Source of the DNA: Capitella teleta
Lineage: Eukaryota; Annelida; Polychaeta; Capitellidae
Direction: 5' to 3'
Assembly (NCBI GenBank): GCA_000328365.1
Contig: KB311138.1
Coordinates: forward strand, 292,022-356,021
Length of the DNA: 64,000 nucleotides
Both the position numbers and the translations under genes were made by a program. This document shows positions 23,632-36,769 of this stretch, piece after piece. Positions within the stretch are counted from its first letter, which is position 1; every line of letters begins with the position of its first letter. The notes under the pieces are model-generated. The model was not told the DNA's origin. It worked only from the letters and a program-made list of their open reading frames with translations, and did no database searches.

Positions 23632-26600
23632 CCCAATGGACGCTGTCACAATCTAATACCACTGCAAATGGGCATGACAGACAGGATAGAAACATCACAA
23701 ACACCTTCGAGGGTGTTCCCTACGCAGTGCCATTCTATACAGCTCTCGCCATTCGTTTGCTTCACCCTCACAGATGCCGCGGCCTTATAGTAGTAATTAA
23801 TGTTGAAAGGTGCGTTTGAGATATAGTTTTACCCGATTGCTTCCAAGTACCAAAACAGCCAGGCGTTTTATTGCTTCCTGTGCTCGTTCAGATATTTCTA
23901 GACTTCCATTCAGATGTGTTGCTTGATCTTGATTAAATTCAGAATCAACACCATGTCATAATACTCGTTATTTGTATGTAAGCCTACTCCTATACTCGGC
24001 GTATATAAACTTTATACCTTTTCACCTGTAGTAAATAACACACTTCGATATCACAGAACACGGATTCCACGCATAACAACTGTTACCCACCTCTAGCACT
24101 CGAGTATCCCTGTGAATTTCGCTAACAAGAGGGTTCGGGGCGGATGCCGACTGCGCTCATTCCGCCGCCGAAGCGCTGTTCTTATAGCCCGCTCGCTGAA
24201 TGACTTGCCTCCTCACGGCTCCTGTTGCCGGGTGATGACAGAACCAGTCACATAGGAAGCGATCAGACGCCCAGGACTGCTAGCTCTGAAACATTCGTGG
24301 ATATCTGAAGTACTGACGGTTAGAATGCTCGTTTGGAATCATTCATCTCGGAGAGGGAAATAATTACTCAAGAGCGACGGTGTTTTTACTGTTTTATGTA
24401 TAAAAATAATGCTTGGGTCAAAAATGCCATAAAACTAGCATAAGTATAAAGCTAATAATCTGATACATATATTGAGTTTGATCACGCAGATAGCTCGTTT
24501 ACGTAATAGATTGTTAGCAATATGAAATTTATAATCTAGATTATGGACGCATTGAATAATGTTGGGTTGCCATGTTATCGAGTAATTCATATAACGGATT
24601 GTGTTTCCAATAAGTTCCTTGGTCTTACATGGCGGCAATCTTGGTTTACGGGTGGAAATAATTACCGACTATAATATACTGATATTAATCGTCTTATTTG
24701 ATATATAAATCTATACGCTGGCTTGATTGCCGAAGAAGGCCAATAATATAATTACGTCTAATGAATGTGCGCATAATTAGATCAAATGGAGGCTGGCAAC
24801 ACGATGGACAAGATGGCTGCCGTCAGGTGAAAAAGTACAGAACCAGCGACCTTCTGGCCAAAATGTCCCTCCAGGAGCCATCTTTGCAAAGATCCCCCTT
24901 CACTCCTCTGTGTGTGTGTGTGTGTTTTTTTTTTTGTTTTTTTTTTTTTTTTGTTTTTGTTTTTTATAATTTCGATTTCACGGTTATCGCAATTACAGGT
25001 TCAGAAGTCAACATGCAGCCACGAAGTCTGTTTATACTTTATAGATAATCAGCTTGTGATGGGTTGCCACCCAAAAGGAACATGTGTGAATGTAGATAAT
25101 TAGACATTTTTTGTATTATGTACTGTTATATATACTATAGCATATACATATAGATTGAAAATAATGGAACGTGACAGTGGAATTCATAGCGAAATGTTTC
25201 GATATTTTAAACGCCATAAGTTGGCAGCAAATTCTGATAATGTTATTGTGAAAACTCATATTCGGATTTATCCGACACAAACGGTTTCAGACGAAAATAA
25301 AGCTTCGATCTCATTAGAACAATGCGCCCACGCACCTTCAAGAAAAATAGCACCTGGATCTCTTATAGGAAGAAATGATTTGTTTTTAGGCACCAACTCG
25401 TCTGCAGTATCCCAATGGGGATGGACAAGACACTGCCGACATCGAATACGCCACAGAAGAAGAAAATGAAAATACAAATGAAGGTCCGATTCTGAACATC
25501 GAAATAAAAAAAAAAAAAACCCTGAGCTTTCGTAATTGAAAAGGCAATTATACCCATGAGCTATGTTGGTTAACATGAAAGCGCGTCAGTTGTCGTGCAA
25601 ATGGAGTAACATCTTAGAGCGCTAACTATTTATGAGTCGTTATAAAGTTTTTATATGTTATACACAGACACATCTCTCATGGTGGAATTTACAAACATCA
25701 TTCCAACCTGCAATAAAATAATTTTTACATCCTAGGGGATCTTTGTTGGTTTTGTCACAATTTTTATGTTCACATACATCCATGTTTTTTTTTTTGTACA
25801 ATACTTGACTCCCGAATCCTCCCATCTCCGACATACAATAAGACGCCCATCAAACCTCGTGCAGCATTGCAGCTACGAGATCATGGATAAGAGGCACACT
25901 GTATGACGTGCTGGGAGACAGGTGTATTTCCGGGTACATCGTTCTGGCGAAACCAAAGAAACGCGGTTTTATATGACTCAGGACGTTGACCCCCGGCATC
26001 TGACGATGCAGATAATTGCTAACGTTGCAATAAAGACCGCCTCCTCCTTTAATATGTTGCTCTGTCGATAGCCTCGAAATGACAGGATTCTGTCTTTGGG
26101 ACGTAGAAGCCTTGCTTCAATTAAAACTGTGTGCTGTGCTGATACTGCAAGATGGTCGCCCATTGGGATCATCCATAAGAAAGAGAGCGTGCGCTCGGGT
26201 GGCATTACACATTTAGTATTGTGTGTATATTGCACGCATATTTTCGGGATAGGCCTACCCCTGTATATTTCGAGCAGTATTTCTTTATCTGAGCACAGAG
26301 CTAAAATTGAAGCCAAAATTAAAAGCACCCTGAGGGGACAATAATTATTTTAATTAGAGATTCTCAAATGTCACAGTATCTATATCGCTTGAGGAGGTTT
26401 TTTTTTTTTTCGGAAGTACTTTGGATATAAGTCGAAAAAAATATGAGCCATAGAGATACGTTATGACTTATGCGCATCCCTGTGCAAAGGCCTCAATAGT
26501 GCAACCGTATCTGCGCCTTCTGAATGCGGGGTATCACTTTAAATTGGATGTTCGCCTTGTCTAATAGCATTCAGATGTGCCTACTCACACCCACAGCACT

Positions 26601-26764
26601 TTCTTAATTCTATTTACACTGCAGAATACTCGGTGGATTTGATTCCAGGAAATAGACCAAATCACTGACGACCATACCATTTCCAGGAATCAGAAGTCCA
26701 TACTCCATAGCAACAAATACAACCGAGATTTACTACAGATAGCGAAGCAACATTGCGTAATTTC
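23632..26764. other. Spacer with microsatellites
   Basis: No gene is recognised. A GC-richer patch lies at about 24120-24300. A (TG)n run passes into long T runs at about 24909-24964, and shorter A or T runs lie at 25506-25519, 25785-25795 and 26399-26411. A 104-codon frame at 25155-25469 (+) has no motif. Confidence 0.5.
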
Positions 26765-26930
26765 GTCTCTTTTGGACAACAGAGAACGCCCAATAGTTCC
26801 TAACACTCGCCTGAGAGCAGAGGACACGCACTCCACGATGCTTGCCATTGTACCGTGTTTTGTATGCGACAACAAATGGCTTCACGTGTCGTGTTATGCC
26901 CTTCTATTTTGCATATGCCACAAGAGCTTA
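26765..26930 (+). repeat. Interspersed repeat T, copy 1
   Basis: The central part, from ACACGCACTCCA through AACAAATGGCTTCACGTGTCG to GCATATGCC, recurs on the opposite strand at about 52235-52345 with scattered differences. The open frames it supports in both copies are a by-product of the shared DNA. Neither element ends nor a family could be defined. Confidence 0.6.
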
Positions 26931-29024
26931 AACTGCACAGGAGACAGCTGGCCTTGGGTGTTTTTTGTCGGTGCACCGCACGAAGAGCTTTGCCGATTGC
27001 ATCCCGCACAGAGCGCATTAGCAGAACGATGCTCTAAGTTAAATAGCTTATGTAATCAGCTTTTTTTTGCAATTATATAATTGATGCTCTACAGAATTAG
27101 GTTTGTATGTCAAGTTGATCAATCTTGGATGCTTGACAGGTATTTGGTATTAATTATGTAATTAATATTAATTATGTATTAATTGACAGGTATTTGGTAT
27201 TAATTATGTAGGCGATTGCTCAGGTATAGAAAGGAAATACGTTTCTATTACACTGCACTTGAGACGCACAGGCTCAGGACGTCAGTCCATAATTATTCAA
27301 TTAAATTAATTTGCTCTGATATCAAAACAATTTAAGTAAACCAAATAGTGATATTATTGTGACATTATAGTTCCAACCAAGCTCGTTTTCATAGCAAACT
27401 CATGCCTTTCCGGATATGAGATTAGGTGTAAGATTTCTTAGTAAAATGCGCCCAGGGCATCGATGCTCTCATTGGGCATGAAGCTATATGCTTCCATGTG
27501 CTATTGTACTTGCCAACCGATAAATATCTCTGGGACCAAAAAAAAAAAAAAGAAGTAAAATTCATCCCTTTCTTTACATTTTATTTCATTAATAATTTAG
27601 GATCGCGGCCATTTCAATCATAACTGATATATAAACAACTTTCACAGCCATTGTAGTATATCAATTCAAATTTAAAATCAAATTGTTACAAAAACCCACT
27701 CAAACTTGTAATTAAATCCGCAAATATGTCCTGATTATTATTTTAGCGAAAGCAGCATGCAAAAACAACTAAAATTCAGCGAATTCGCTAAGTGAACTCC
27801 TCAGACATTCATTACAATCCTATGAATGAGTGGGAGATCTTGAAACTACTCATATTTCTTTTCATAACAAATGTATCTGTTGCAACTGAGTCGGATTCCA
27901 CAAAGATGGTGAGCATATTTGGCTAATTGGGTGCATTCACTCGAAATTGCATACGTGCGTCTCCCTCTTTCTCTTTCCTGGCTGCTTAACTTCTGTTTCT
28001 CTTTTCAATTGTTACTCATTGCGAATGCAAAAAAGCTAGTCTGTAAGCGAATTAGTGCACACCCCACCAGGAGCTAAAACTGTAAGGGTCTCGAGTTGAT
28101 TCTGAGTCGAGCTGAATCTTCATTGGAATTCCGGAGCGTTATAAATATTATAGTAAGCGAGATTTTAATTGTGTTATTGGCAGGTTTTGTGCAAGATAGA
28201 CAGTGATGGCTGCCAAAGGCAACGGTTTGTGACTTTGTGCCATCTGGGACACAGGTCATGCCTTCGATTGGCAGGTGTTTTAATTCTTATTTGAGTCATT
28301 TACAGTAACATATGAATTATGAAATCTATTTTTTATATCATTAATTCATTCAATAATTCAGGGTGCATTTATGTTCATTTATTAAATGAACTGACAGGAT
28401 AGGGGATGTAATAACTTTAATATCTTATCCATAGTATCACATACCCTCCCAATTAGAGTGTGATATTCTTCTCCGAAATCGGCTAAAAGTTTGTCATTGA
28501 GAGCCATTACACTCAATATTACCATCATCGTGGATTAATCGTGAATGTAGTGGGCAATCAGGGGAGATTATGGACGACTTTCAGCCCATCTCCAAGCAAA
28601 GTAATCACTTATGCTCTACTTGTTCCTGTGGTTTCTTAAATGACTTATTATGCAATTATGAACCGACCAGAAACACCCTTAATTCAACCCAGAACACTTT
28701 GATCACACTTACCCTCTTCTTCGCCCATATTAGGCCCAAGTGGCAAGGTGAACGGTGATGATTCCACTCACTCTTTCAACTTCAGAATAGTGCACTAATG
28801 ACGTCAAACGGCTGCCAATTCAGCAACAACTTATTTGAGTCAAATGCAAATATTACATGCTTTTTGTATGAATTGTATAATTATTGCAATTTCATTAACA
28901 AAAGTTTAAGCAGAATGCACATCCATCTTATTACTTAGCTGGACCTGAATGAAAAGTTTAAAATTTTACAAATATGAATGTTCTTTCTCTCATTGGACTC
29001 AGGATCTTCTTTTCTAATCTATTG
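26931..29024. other. Spacer, no gene recognised
   Basis: AT-rich sequence with one tandem duplication (listed separately) and an A run at 27539-27551. The remaining frames are short and without motifs. Confidence 0.45.
27133..27210. repeat. Short tandem duplication, period 50
   Basis: TTGACAGGTATTTGGTATTA and the eight bases after it occur at 27133-27160 and again, identical, at 27183-27210. The 22-base AT-rich interval between them itself repeats TTAATTATGTA. It looks like recent replication slippage. Confidence 0.85.
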
Positions 29025-29965
29025 GGATGACACCTTTGACCATCGCAAGCAATAGCAAATTCAGACATTGACACAGCTCTTCAGTCCAATAGTAAATTAG
29101 CAATTGGAGTGAAATGAAACTACTCAAGGCCCACGAAAACAGGTTTTTCTCGACCAAGGACAAGATGGCGGACTACTGATAGCAATCAGCTGGAGTAAGA
29201 GCGGCATTTGAGAGGAGATTGCTGCGATTTACGGACTGAGGGGCGAACAGGCGGGCGCTGGATTACTATCGAAAATGATTCTTCTAAGATAGCAGCTATC
29301 AGTGCTTGATTTGCGAACGGTCTCACACCGTTTCTCACCGATTAGATTGTCACAGTCTCAAAAAAGCATACATAAATCCGCTTACAATGACACCAGAGAT
29401 ATGATACTAGGTCTATGAATGACACACTGAGAGTGATGTTGCTGCCAAGTCATTTTCTAAACTCCACAAGTAGATGCAATGCAGTGTTAGAGAGGGCAGA
29501 AGTAGATGTTTGGTAGAAATCCTTGAATTAAATTGCAAATAGCCTCCCTCTGAACCGCTCCATGATGGAATAGGGATCTGTTGACACCCACAGAGCACAC
29601 TCTATTTCTTCGCTGGTGCCCCGGTTCACTGGTTTTTTGATCATATATATATAATGACACAGGCACACACCGATGACAGACGGTATTTCATTGGCTGCTT
29701 GCTATTTACAGTAACATTTAGTCAACTGGTCATATTCAGCAAATACTGTGAATTCATTTTCACTCCCCTCGCCTTGTGAGCCATCTTAGAAATTCCGAGT
29801 GACGTCATGTGAAATCGAGTGAAATGGATGAACCAAAATAGGGGTGAGCTTTCATCGGTGAGTACCGGTGCTTCTTTTCAGTAGCGCTGGAGACCAGTGA
29901 AACTCTATCTCATGAATTTCATTTTACGCTCTGCCTGAAGCGTCGATTTCGGGTTTTCTTTGATC
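29025..29965 (+). repeat. Interspersed repeat D, copy 1, interrupted by a MITE
   Basis: About 640 bp match the reverse complement of 58503-59100, including ACTCTATCTCATGAA, GATAGCAGCTATCAGTGC and GCGTCGATTTCGGG. The match is broken only at 29606-29901, where the family 1 MITE has inserted, and by a small length difference near 29390-29425 between short direct repeats. No long open frame and no clear termini, so the class is unknown. Confidence 0.75.
29606..29901 (+). mobile_element. MITE family 1, copy 2, inside repeat D
   Basis: The element is flanked by perfect 7-bp duplications ACTCTAT at 29599-29605 and 29902-29908. The uninterrupted repeat D copy at 58551-58575 (-) preserves the empty site with one ACTCTAT. 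The right end is GACCAGTGAA and the left end TTCTTCGCTGGTG, a variant of the TTCACTGGT inverted repeat. The body matches 6750-7024. With one filled and one empty paralogous site, insertion is directly demonstrated. Confidence 0.9.
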
Positions 29966-30026
29966 ATTAAAAGGACATCCGTGTACTTGCTTGTCCTAAT
30001 CGAGGATTTCTTCAGCATTTTTAGTG

Positions 30027-30180
30027 GCCGAATTCTCGTTTGAGCAGGGTAGGTAAAACAGATGTGTGGGTAACTTGGAAGCATCAGCGTCAGAGCGAGA
30101 TGATGAAACGACAAGGCTACATTTCGTATTCTCATATGGCACGAAAAGAGTGGGTTATACAGAGGGCCCAGAGCAAAATT
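30027..30180 (+). mobile_element. MITE family 2, partial copy
   Basis: GGCCGAATTCTCGTTTGAGC and the following AGGGTAGGTAAA match the right half (in reverse) of the element at 36770-37005, continuing through GGGTAACTTGG, GATGAAACGACAAGG and ACATTTCGTATTCTC. Only one end is recognisable here, so the copy is truncated or degraded. Confidence 0.6.
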
Positions 30181-31111
30181 TAAAATCTGCTCCCACGTGC
30201 GCTTACTCTCACCTTCTTTCACTTCTTGTACCCATGCACTTCTAATCCTCCTTCAACCGTTTGAAATCATGATTTGTATCACTCGTGTTCACTTTATGAA
30301 AGGGTATTTTTTGTAGCTTCTCCTGATAGAACGAAAAGCAGGGAGAAATTCCGCTTGAACAAACATTCAAAGGCCTAGAAAACTTCAAAGAACTGGAAAT
30401 GTCGTGTCCTCGCAACCATTTTGTTCAGGGCAGTTTTGCTCTTTATGCTGCCTTAGTGTGCCCGCCTGTTAATGTATGTTTTAATGTCTGGATAAGTGTT
30501 TGTGTGATGTTAAATTTTTGATAAGCAGTGTGCATAAAATGTGTTGAGTTTCTCAAAATCAATAGGAAGTTAGATGATGAGAATGCTGTTTATGCTAACT
30601 AGTACCCTTGCTATATATAGACAGACTTATTGCTGGATGGCCAATGCTTCTTCTTGCACAAAATTCTTTGCGATAATGTGTTCAGATATTAGGAGACCAC
30701 TAAAGCATAACATAACATAACGACATAGACATGTCGATATTAGGCAGTATTCAACATGATCACCCATAGTGTCAATGAAGTTTATACGAATGCTCAGAAT
30801 GGAAATCACAGGGGTCAGCAAAGTGATTGAAGCCACGCAGAGATCTGTAATAGGATGCGTTCTGCTGATCCCTTCACTCAGCGATCGTCCCAAATGCAGC
30901 GCTCTTTCGTGTCAGCTGCTTCGTGGCTCTGGTCGAAGTAATGTCGCATTGCTGTGTCATTGGTCGCATCGTACACCGTGATGCTTGCATTGACATATTC
31001 CCAGGTCTCCTCATCATTGGTGCTCACTTCATTTATATAACCGTTTGAGAATTGGCTTAGAATTTGAAAACAATTGTTAAATCGAATACATGCATATAGT
31101 TTTAGATCCAT

Positions 31112-31196
31112 CAGTTTGAAGGTGCGGTAGTTCGGATGTTAGTCTCGAAATGAAATGGGACCTTTCCTTGTGGGTTCGAATCCTATTCGCAGGTAC
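31112..31196 (+). repeat. tRNA(Ser)-like fossil inside unit A
   Basis: The sequence GTCTCGAAATGAAATGGGAC resembles a serine tRNA anticodon arm (loop CTCGAAA), and 20 bases later GGGTTCGAATCC is a B-box. The acceptor and D arms do not pair well, so this is a tRNA pseudogene or SINE head, not a working tRNA. The same piece is present in unit B (53455-53540, minus), so it predates the duplication. Confidence 0.55.
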
Positions 31197-31223
31197 TAAT
31201 GGTTTATCGTCTGATACTCTGCT

Positions 31224-31555
31224 AGGGCACCGGATAGCGCAGTGAGTTAAACCGCTGACTACAATCCTATGCCGACCGTGGGGGTCGAGGTCCCGGGTTC
31301 GAGACCCGATCAGGCCACGGGCGTTATGATTGTGAATTACAATTGTAATTCTTCGGTAACTCTGCAGTGCTGCCCAACTGCGTAACAAGGCCGGGCGCTG
31401 TGTACTACTGTCTATGGTGGTATGCAGGATAAAGAACCCTTGGGATTTATCGATAAGAGTAGGGGGAAACCCCGGTCCCGGGCCTTCTGTTCTGGCGCCC
31501 GTATCACCCGAACGGGTTGGGTGGAGCCGTAAAACCCCAATCACTCACTCACTCA
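31224..31555 (+). mobile_element. tRNA-derived SINE, full-length copy S1
   Basis: A 332-bp element with an A-box-like TAGCGCAGTGAGTTAAACC and the B-box GGTTCGAGACCC in its head. A conserved middle follows (ACTCTGCAGTGCTGCCCAAC, CTTGGGATTTATCGATAAG, GGGTTGGGTGGAGCCGTAAA), and it ends in an (ACTC)n tail. It is flanked by perfect 13-bp duplications CTGATACTCTGCT at 31211-31223 and 31556-31568. The matching place in unit B has a single near-identical site, so the SINE landed after the duplication. Mobilisation by a partner LINE is inferred from the family type. Confidence 0.9.
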
Positions 31556-32375
31556 CTGATACTCTGCTCGGATTGTGAACAAGTAGTCATACAAGAATAC
31601 CATGATAATAAATAATTAAATCGTATTAATCACAACGTCTGTATTGAATTCACAAGCAAATCGTTGTCAAATATCATTATACATATATTTCAATTATAAG
31701 TACTAAGAGTAAGAGGTGGTTATAGGATTTTAGTCTTGGTTATATTTTGTGGAATTGAACTACATTCCTCTCTGTTGATACGCTAGTCACCCAGAGGAGT
31801 GACCAGAGGCCATGCTCAAGCCGATTGAGAGACGACAATCTGAGTGATAAATTAACTAATTTTCCGCTTGTTTGAACAATTTGATCTGCGCATGACATCG
31901 CCAGGACACGTTGCTCACAGCAAAAGGGGCGTTGGCCACTCACGACCCCATTAGAACTGGGGTACATCTACTGTCCAAGGTCACTAATTAAGTATTCAGT
32001 ATTGCTATGTTAGCGGCAATCAAGCGTTTTAGCGCTAATAGCCTTCTCACTATGTGCCACCAGAAATTGCACAAGACTAATTATAGTATCAGTGAAGTTC
32101 TTCGCCAAATGATCTGTCACGTGACAATTGATTACAATGCTTATACAGGTGTCCACTCTCTGGAGCATTGATGGATGTCCATTGGTCGCCTCAGAGGCGA
32201 TGTTGGCCTGCAAATCAGCAGAGCAAAGGATCATCGCTCTGACCACAGCCAGCAGAGTATTGAACAAACCCCGTTTCGCTCACCCAACAAGCCTTCGCTG
32301 TCAGCACTGATAACCTCTGCATTCCTGCGGCCTGTGCATGTGACAAGATAATCCATCAGCAACACCGTTGTTACA

Positions 32376-35300
32376 TTTTCCATGTCATAACGTACAATTG
32401 ACATATTAATATTTCAATGCGACTACGTGTACAAGTACAACGTAAAAACGGAATTATGTTGATACTAATATTGCGGTTTAACCGGGATGCAAAGAAACTG
32501 AAGCTGAACCCGATGTAAATTAGAGATGCATGGCAGTGGGGTATGCTTCCTTTGTGGCGGAGATGCACCCAAGGATATAACAGAAAGACGAAAAAAGTCA
32601 TTTGGTTAGAACCAAGAACAACATCGTTTTAGTTTGCACGCATGATTTTAAACCGTTTTGTAAAAACGATAATTTCTCGGTTTGCAAATGTAGGCTTCAT
32701 AATTCTAACATTTCGTAGCCGTTGATATTGTTTCCTTATATTAGTAAACCTGGTCTTATGGCACATACCAGTATAATATTTACATGAATCATGTGCATAC
32801 GCTGTGAGGGGGCTGGGGTGATTTCAAAAGGCCAGAGCCATCCACTTTCACGCTTAATTAATACGAGTATGCAGCTGGAGCGGTCTACTAACATTATAAT
32901 GATGTTGTTATTTTATATCCAACTTCATTCATCCATGATAAGTGTTGATAAGTAGTGCATTTTTGGTCCACTCGTGGAGCCTTACAACTGAATTATAAAG
33001 AATTCTTTTCTTGAAAATATTGAGCACCTGAGCACGGGTTTTGATCAATCGACGAAAAGAACACCTGTGTACGCAAATAACATGACCTGATCAGGCAATC
33101 AAGCGACGAACTATGGTTCACTAGGTCAAGCAGAAGCAACGATATCATTTAATTGAAGCAGCGAAGAAGGGAGCAGTAGTGAGGGTTGAAGTGTGCTCGG
33201 TCAGCCGTAACCCAGGCTCACTTCTAACATCGCCCATGGACTGACCTTCCTTACATTGATGGCTGAATTCTCGTTTGAGAGGGACAGGTAAAGAAGATGC
33301 GTAGGTTGCCTGAAAGTATTGAGTATCGGCGTCAGATGATGAAATGAATTCGTGTTCTCGTATGGCCGGAAAAGAGTTACACATGCCTTAATATTGCTCA
33401 GAACAACAAAGGTAAAATACTCAAATTACCCATATATCTCTCCTTTACCTATCCTTCTTATCTTAGACAAGTTAGACGATAATTTGACCGTAAGAAGGGA
33501 TAGATCGAAACCGACTAGACTGCTGGCATTCAACGCTCCAGCTGAACACTCACCTCAAATTGAGAGAAGATATATATTTTTAGATCTGGTGCTACATCAA
33601 TAAATTTATGAATGAAAGCTAATCTGTAACGTATAATGTGGTTTTATAGAAACATAAATAACATTCATTAAAACCATAAAAATTAATAATAAAAGAGATA
33701 TACAATAAGCAAAATTTAATAAACCCCTTTGATTGCAGAATTAAATCAGTTTAATCACTCTGTATTCCATTTTGAAAAAGCTAATGGTGCTTTAATTATT
33801 GTTCAGTTTACTTATACACAAATAGGCAATCGAGATCATGGCAACAAGTTCAGTTTGTGATTGCATCAGCACAAGATAGGAGAACCCGATTACACCTGTC
33901 TACACATTGTAATGGGGTTAATTTTTACCAAAAAATGGCAGGGCAACGATCTACAGCCTTGTTTGCTTCAGGATTTCGTGTTGAAGCAAAAAAATCTCAA
34001 CTAATCAAAACATATTCAGCCAATTTGATAACGCATCGTAGGCCTAATAAATGCAACAACACAAAATAAAACCATAATTCATTCGTAGTATAATCCAATC
34101 TTATCCTGTATCTAGTGTCGACAGCATTAATTATTATGTGAGTGAAACAACTCCTAAAACACGACCAACAAATCATAATAATGTATAATGTGTATTCCTT
34201 AGTTAAAATGTCTATTGTTTAAGTCTCGACCTGAGAGCTTAAACAAATACAAAATATTTGCGTAATTGACAGTTCACATTGCAAGCAGTACTATTATTAT
34301 TTTATGATTGATTATTATTAAATTTTTTTGCAAACTCAGAAGTCGGCCCCGGCACACACCAGTTTGGTTGATGAAACACACCATTGTCGTCTCCGTAATC
34401 CCTGTGCACTAGCTCTAAGGACGGTGAAGTAATCGCCATCCTGTTAAAAATTCATAAATCTGAGTGTTCGATCTTCGAGACGCTTATTGGTTGGGTAGAA
34501 TAATGTACTACATTATAGTTGCGGCATTGCATTATGAGCTGGACAACGCATTGACATCAATCATATAATACATAGCATAATTAATGATCAGTTGAACCAA
34601 TTTGCATTTGAAATGATATGATTGGTATATACTTGCTAAAAGTCGCATAGCACTGTATACCATGTACTCATGTTCTCTTCATACCGGCTATTGATCCCGG
34701 CACAATGGACTATCTTCATAAATATTCAATGCAACCATTCAAAAGTCATCGTAACCCCAATTTATTGCCGCTCTGTGATCAAAGAGCAAACCATAGAACA
34801 CTCTTTCATCATTCCAAGAAAATGTGAAATTCTTCTATTCGGTTTATTGGTTATTTTCTTTCTATCCACCATAGCCTGTAAGTATACCAGCGGGCCTCAA
34901 CGACAGCCATGATCACCTTCTATGCAACAAGAGAGCTGACACTGCAGCGTAAATGCCATCGTCTTGTCTGGTCAGTTGCAATTAATTGATCTAAGAATAC
35001 ATTACTGCTCATGTTGCGAGCAGTTGATCCCTGCAAAGAGACAATAATTGAGAATGATGTCCAGTGGAGCAATTGCAAGGACACATTATGTTTGAAATTC
35101 ACTATTACACTGTTTATGGAATCTCTTTATAATAATTAAGTTATATGTGATATGACCACGCGTACGGTATAGCTCCATGTGATCACAATAATGGTTGTGT
35201 GAGATGCATGAACAGTAGCATAATGAGTGCATTTAAGGTCAGATTGAATTATCGTGTGAAAATGGCCTTTAATGTGTTGTTTTAATATCACTATCAACAG

Positions 35301-36769
35301 GTTAGTATAAAATAGAATTATGACGTTATCAAGTGATGGGAATGCACTCTTGTTCACAGGTTTCACTAATTGACCTCATGGACATAACATTTGCTACCTG
35401 GGTGGGAACCCCACTCACATTACTGTATGTCATCCTCTTCTTCTTTTATGTGCATTTTAAGCGACTTTGTCGTAATCTTTACTTTCATCATTAAAATCGT
35501 TTTCCAAATAGTAATTCAATCACTCTGTAATTATGTTTTTAATTGAATTTTTTTTTGAGACAGCAATTATGATTGACATTAAAATGACGATGTCAATCTA
35601 TACAAATAATATTTATATTGTAATTTCTCGTTGAAATTTTAATTAATGAAAAATTTAATAGTCGGGGGTTCTACGATATTAATGGTATAAATGTGTAAAT
35701 GTATAAGTAACGGAGACCGTATAATATATTATGTCGGATGATTTCTTGGTCATTGGGGTATTTAGGTAATTTATTAATTATATACATGTATATATTATAT
35801 AGTTGGTATACATAACTTTCTTGGTGAGAATTGATATTAATTAACGATTGCAAATATACTTTACCACACCAGCACGAAGAACGCCCCGCAAACCAGGTTA
35901 CCATTGAATCGCAAGATTGCAGCAAAAGAATGGTGTTGCTTGTCTGGCCCCACATCTGCTGATAGATAAGCATGCGATTTCTGTCCTCATCGGATGAAGG
36001 GTTTGTCTAAGCACCCAGGTGATGGGGTTCTTGTGGTGGGCTCAGATCCTGTGATCGAAGAAGAGAGAAGAATGCACACCATATTCACACTTGAGACTAC
36101 TCGCATTGTTATTCTCTTACGACTCTTCCTTTCCCTTCATAATCAACTTGTCAAAATTTATCCCGTTTTCTTTAACGTTCGCTCACTACAATGAAAATAC
36201 ATGGCAACTTTTATCTCTCCCGTTATTTTTTCTCCTCTAATGCTTATACCTATTTATTTTTGTTTATTTGATTCTTCATTTTCTTCCATCCATGACAATA
36301 ATTAACGCATTAATGAACTGAAAGCGTCATATTGATATTTCAGATGACAATCGAAACTAAAATTTAATTTCAGTGGGACCTCACAATCCACATGATGATT
36401 TCAGCGTAATCAAACCCAATTAAATATAATAAATCAATTACAAAACTGTTCCTTTGTTCATTGTCTCATGCTTTTAATGAAAATAACAATCATGAGTGCA
36501 TTGTAGTATGTGATTTTATGTAATTTCCTCTCTATGCGTCAATTATGGTGCTTCACTGATGGTATTCCAGTATAAATTATGTGGAGTCAATTGAATGCCT
36601 CAGACACATTTGAATATATATGAACGGTTGCTTTTAAAGTAACGGCGGCATTTATTTTGGGTGACACGTGCAGCAAGAAGGTTGGTTCAGTTGAAATTCA
36701 ATGTTTATATATTTTATGGCCCTATACTCGCCAAGACTTTAAGTAACTTTAAAGTGTCAAGACTTATCC
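32376..36769. other. AT-rich spacer, no gene recognised
   Basis: It contains one degraded MITE family 2 copy (about 33255-33400) and long AT-rich tracts near 33650-34330 and 35380-35690. A GC-richer patch on the minus strand at about 35990-35860 has a possible acceptor (TTATCTATCAG) and donor (GTAAAG), but its short frame matches nothing. No other structure is evident. Confidence 0.45.
33255..33400 (+). mobile_element. MITE family 2, degraded copy
   Basis: ATGGCTGAATTCTCGTTTGA followed by AGGTAAAGAAGATGCGTAGG, GATGATGAAATGA and GTGTTCTCGTATGGCC aligns with the copy at 30027-30180, with more differences. Its ends are unclear. Confidence 0.45.

Larger units (their letters stand above)
30668..32375 (-). 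pseudogene. Gene-like duplicated unit, copy A
   Basis: This is the inverted partner of 52643-53978. Excluding a SINE insertion, the lengths agree (about 1.35 kb) and both exon-like and intron-like parts match. Minus-strand exon a (32331-32284) ends TANACW-like before GTGAGC; exon b (32207-32010) encodes ANIASEATNGHPSMLQRVDT and on to LDCR. Farther on, about 31051-30878 encodes WEYVNASITVYDATN...ERCIWDDR. The last part faintly recalls the GAIN/GPS region of adhesion GPCRs, but I would not name it. Against copy B, exon b has seven amino-acid changes in 65 codons and almost no silent ones, which is drift rather than constraint. I read it as a duplicated, decaying gene fragment. Confidence 0.6.

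Noticed and set aside
24761-25103. Plus-strand frames with long Phe/Val runs
   Set aside because: They are products of the (TG)n and T-run microsatellite.
31112-31196. Functional serine tRNA
   Set aside because: The acceptor and D stems do not pair, so it is a pseudogene or SINE head only.
30668-32375. Calling the duplicated unit an adhesion GPCR
   Set aside because: Only a loose resemblance (NASITVYDA...ERCIWDD) to a GAIN/GPS region is visible. Without a membrane domain or profile hit, the name would be invented.
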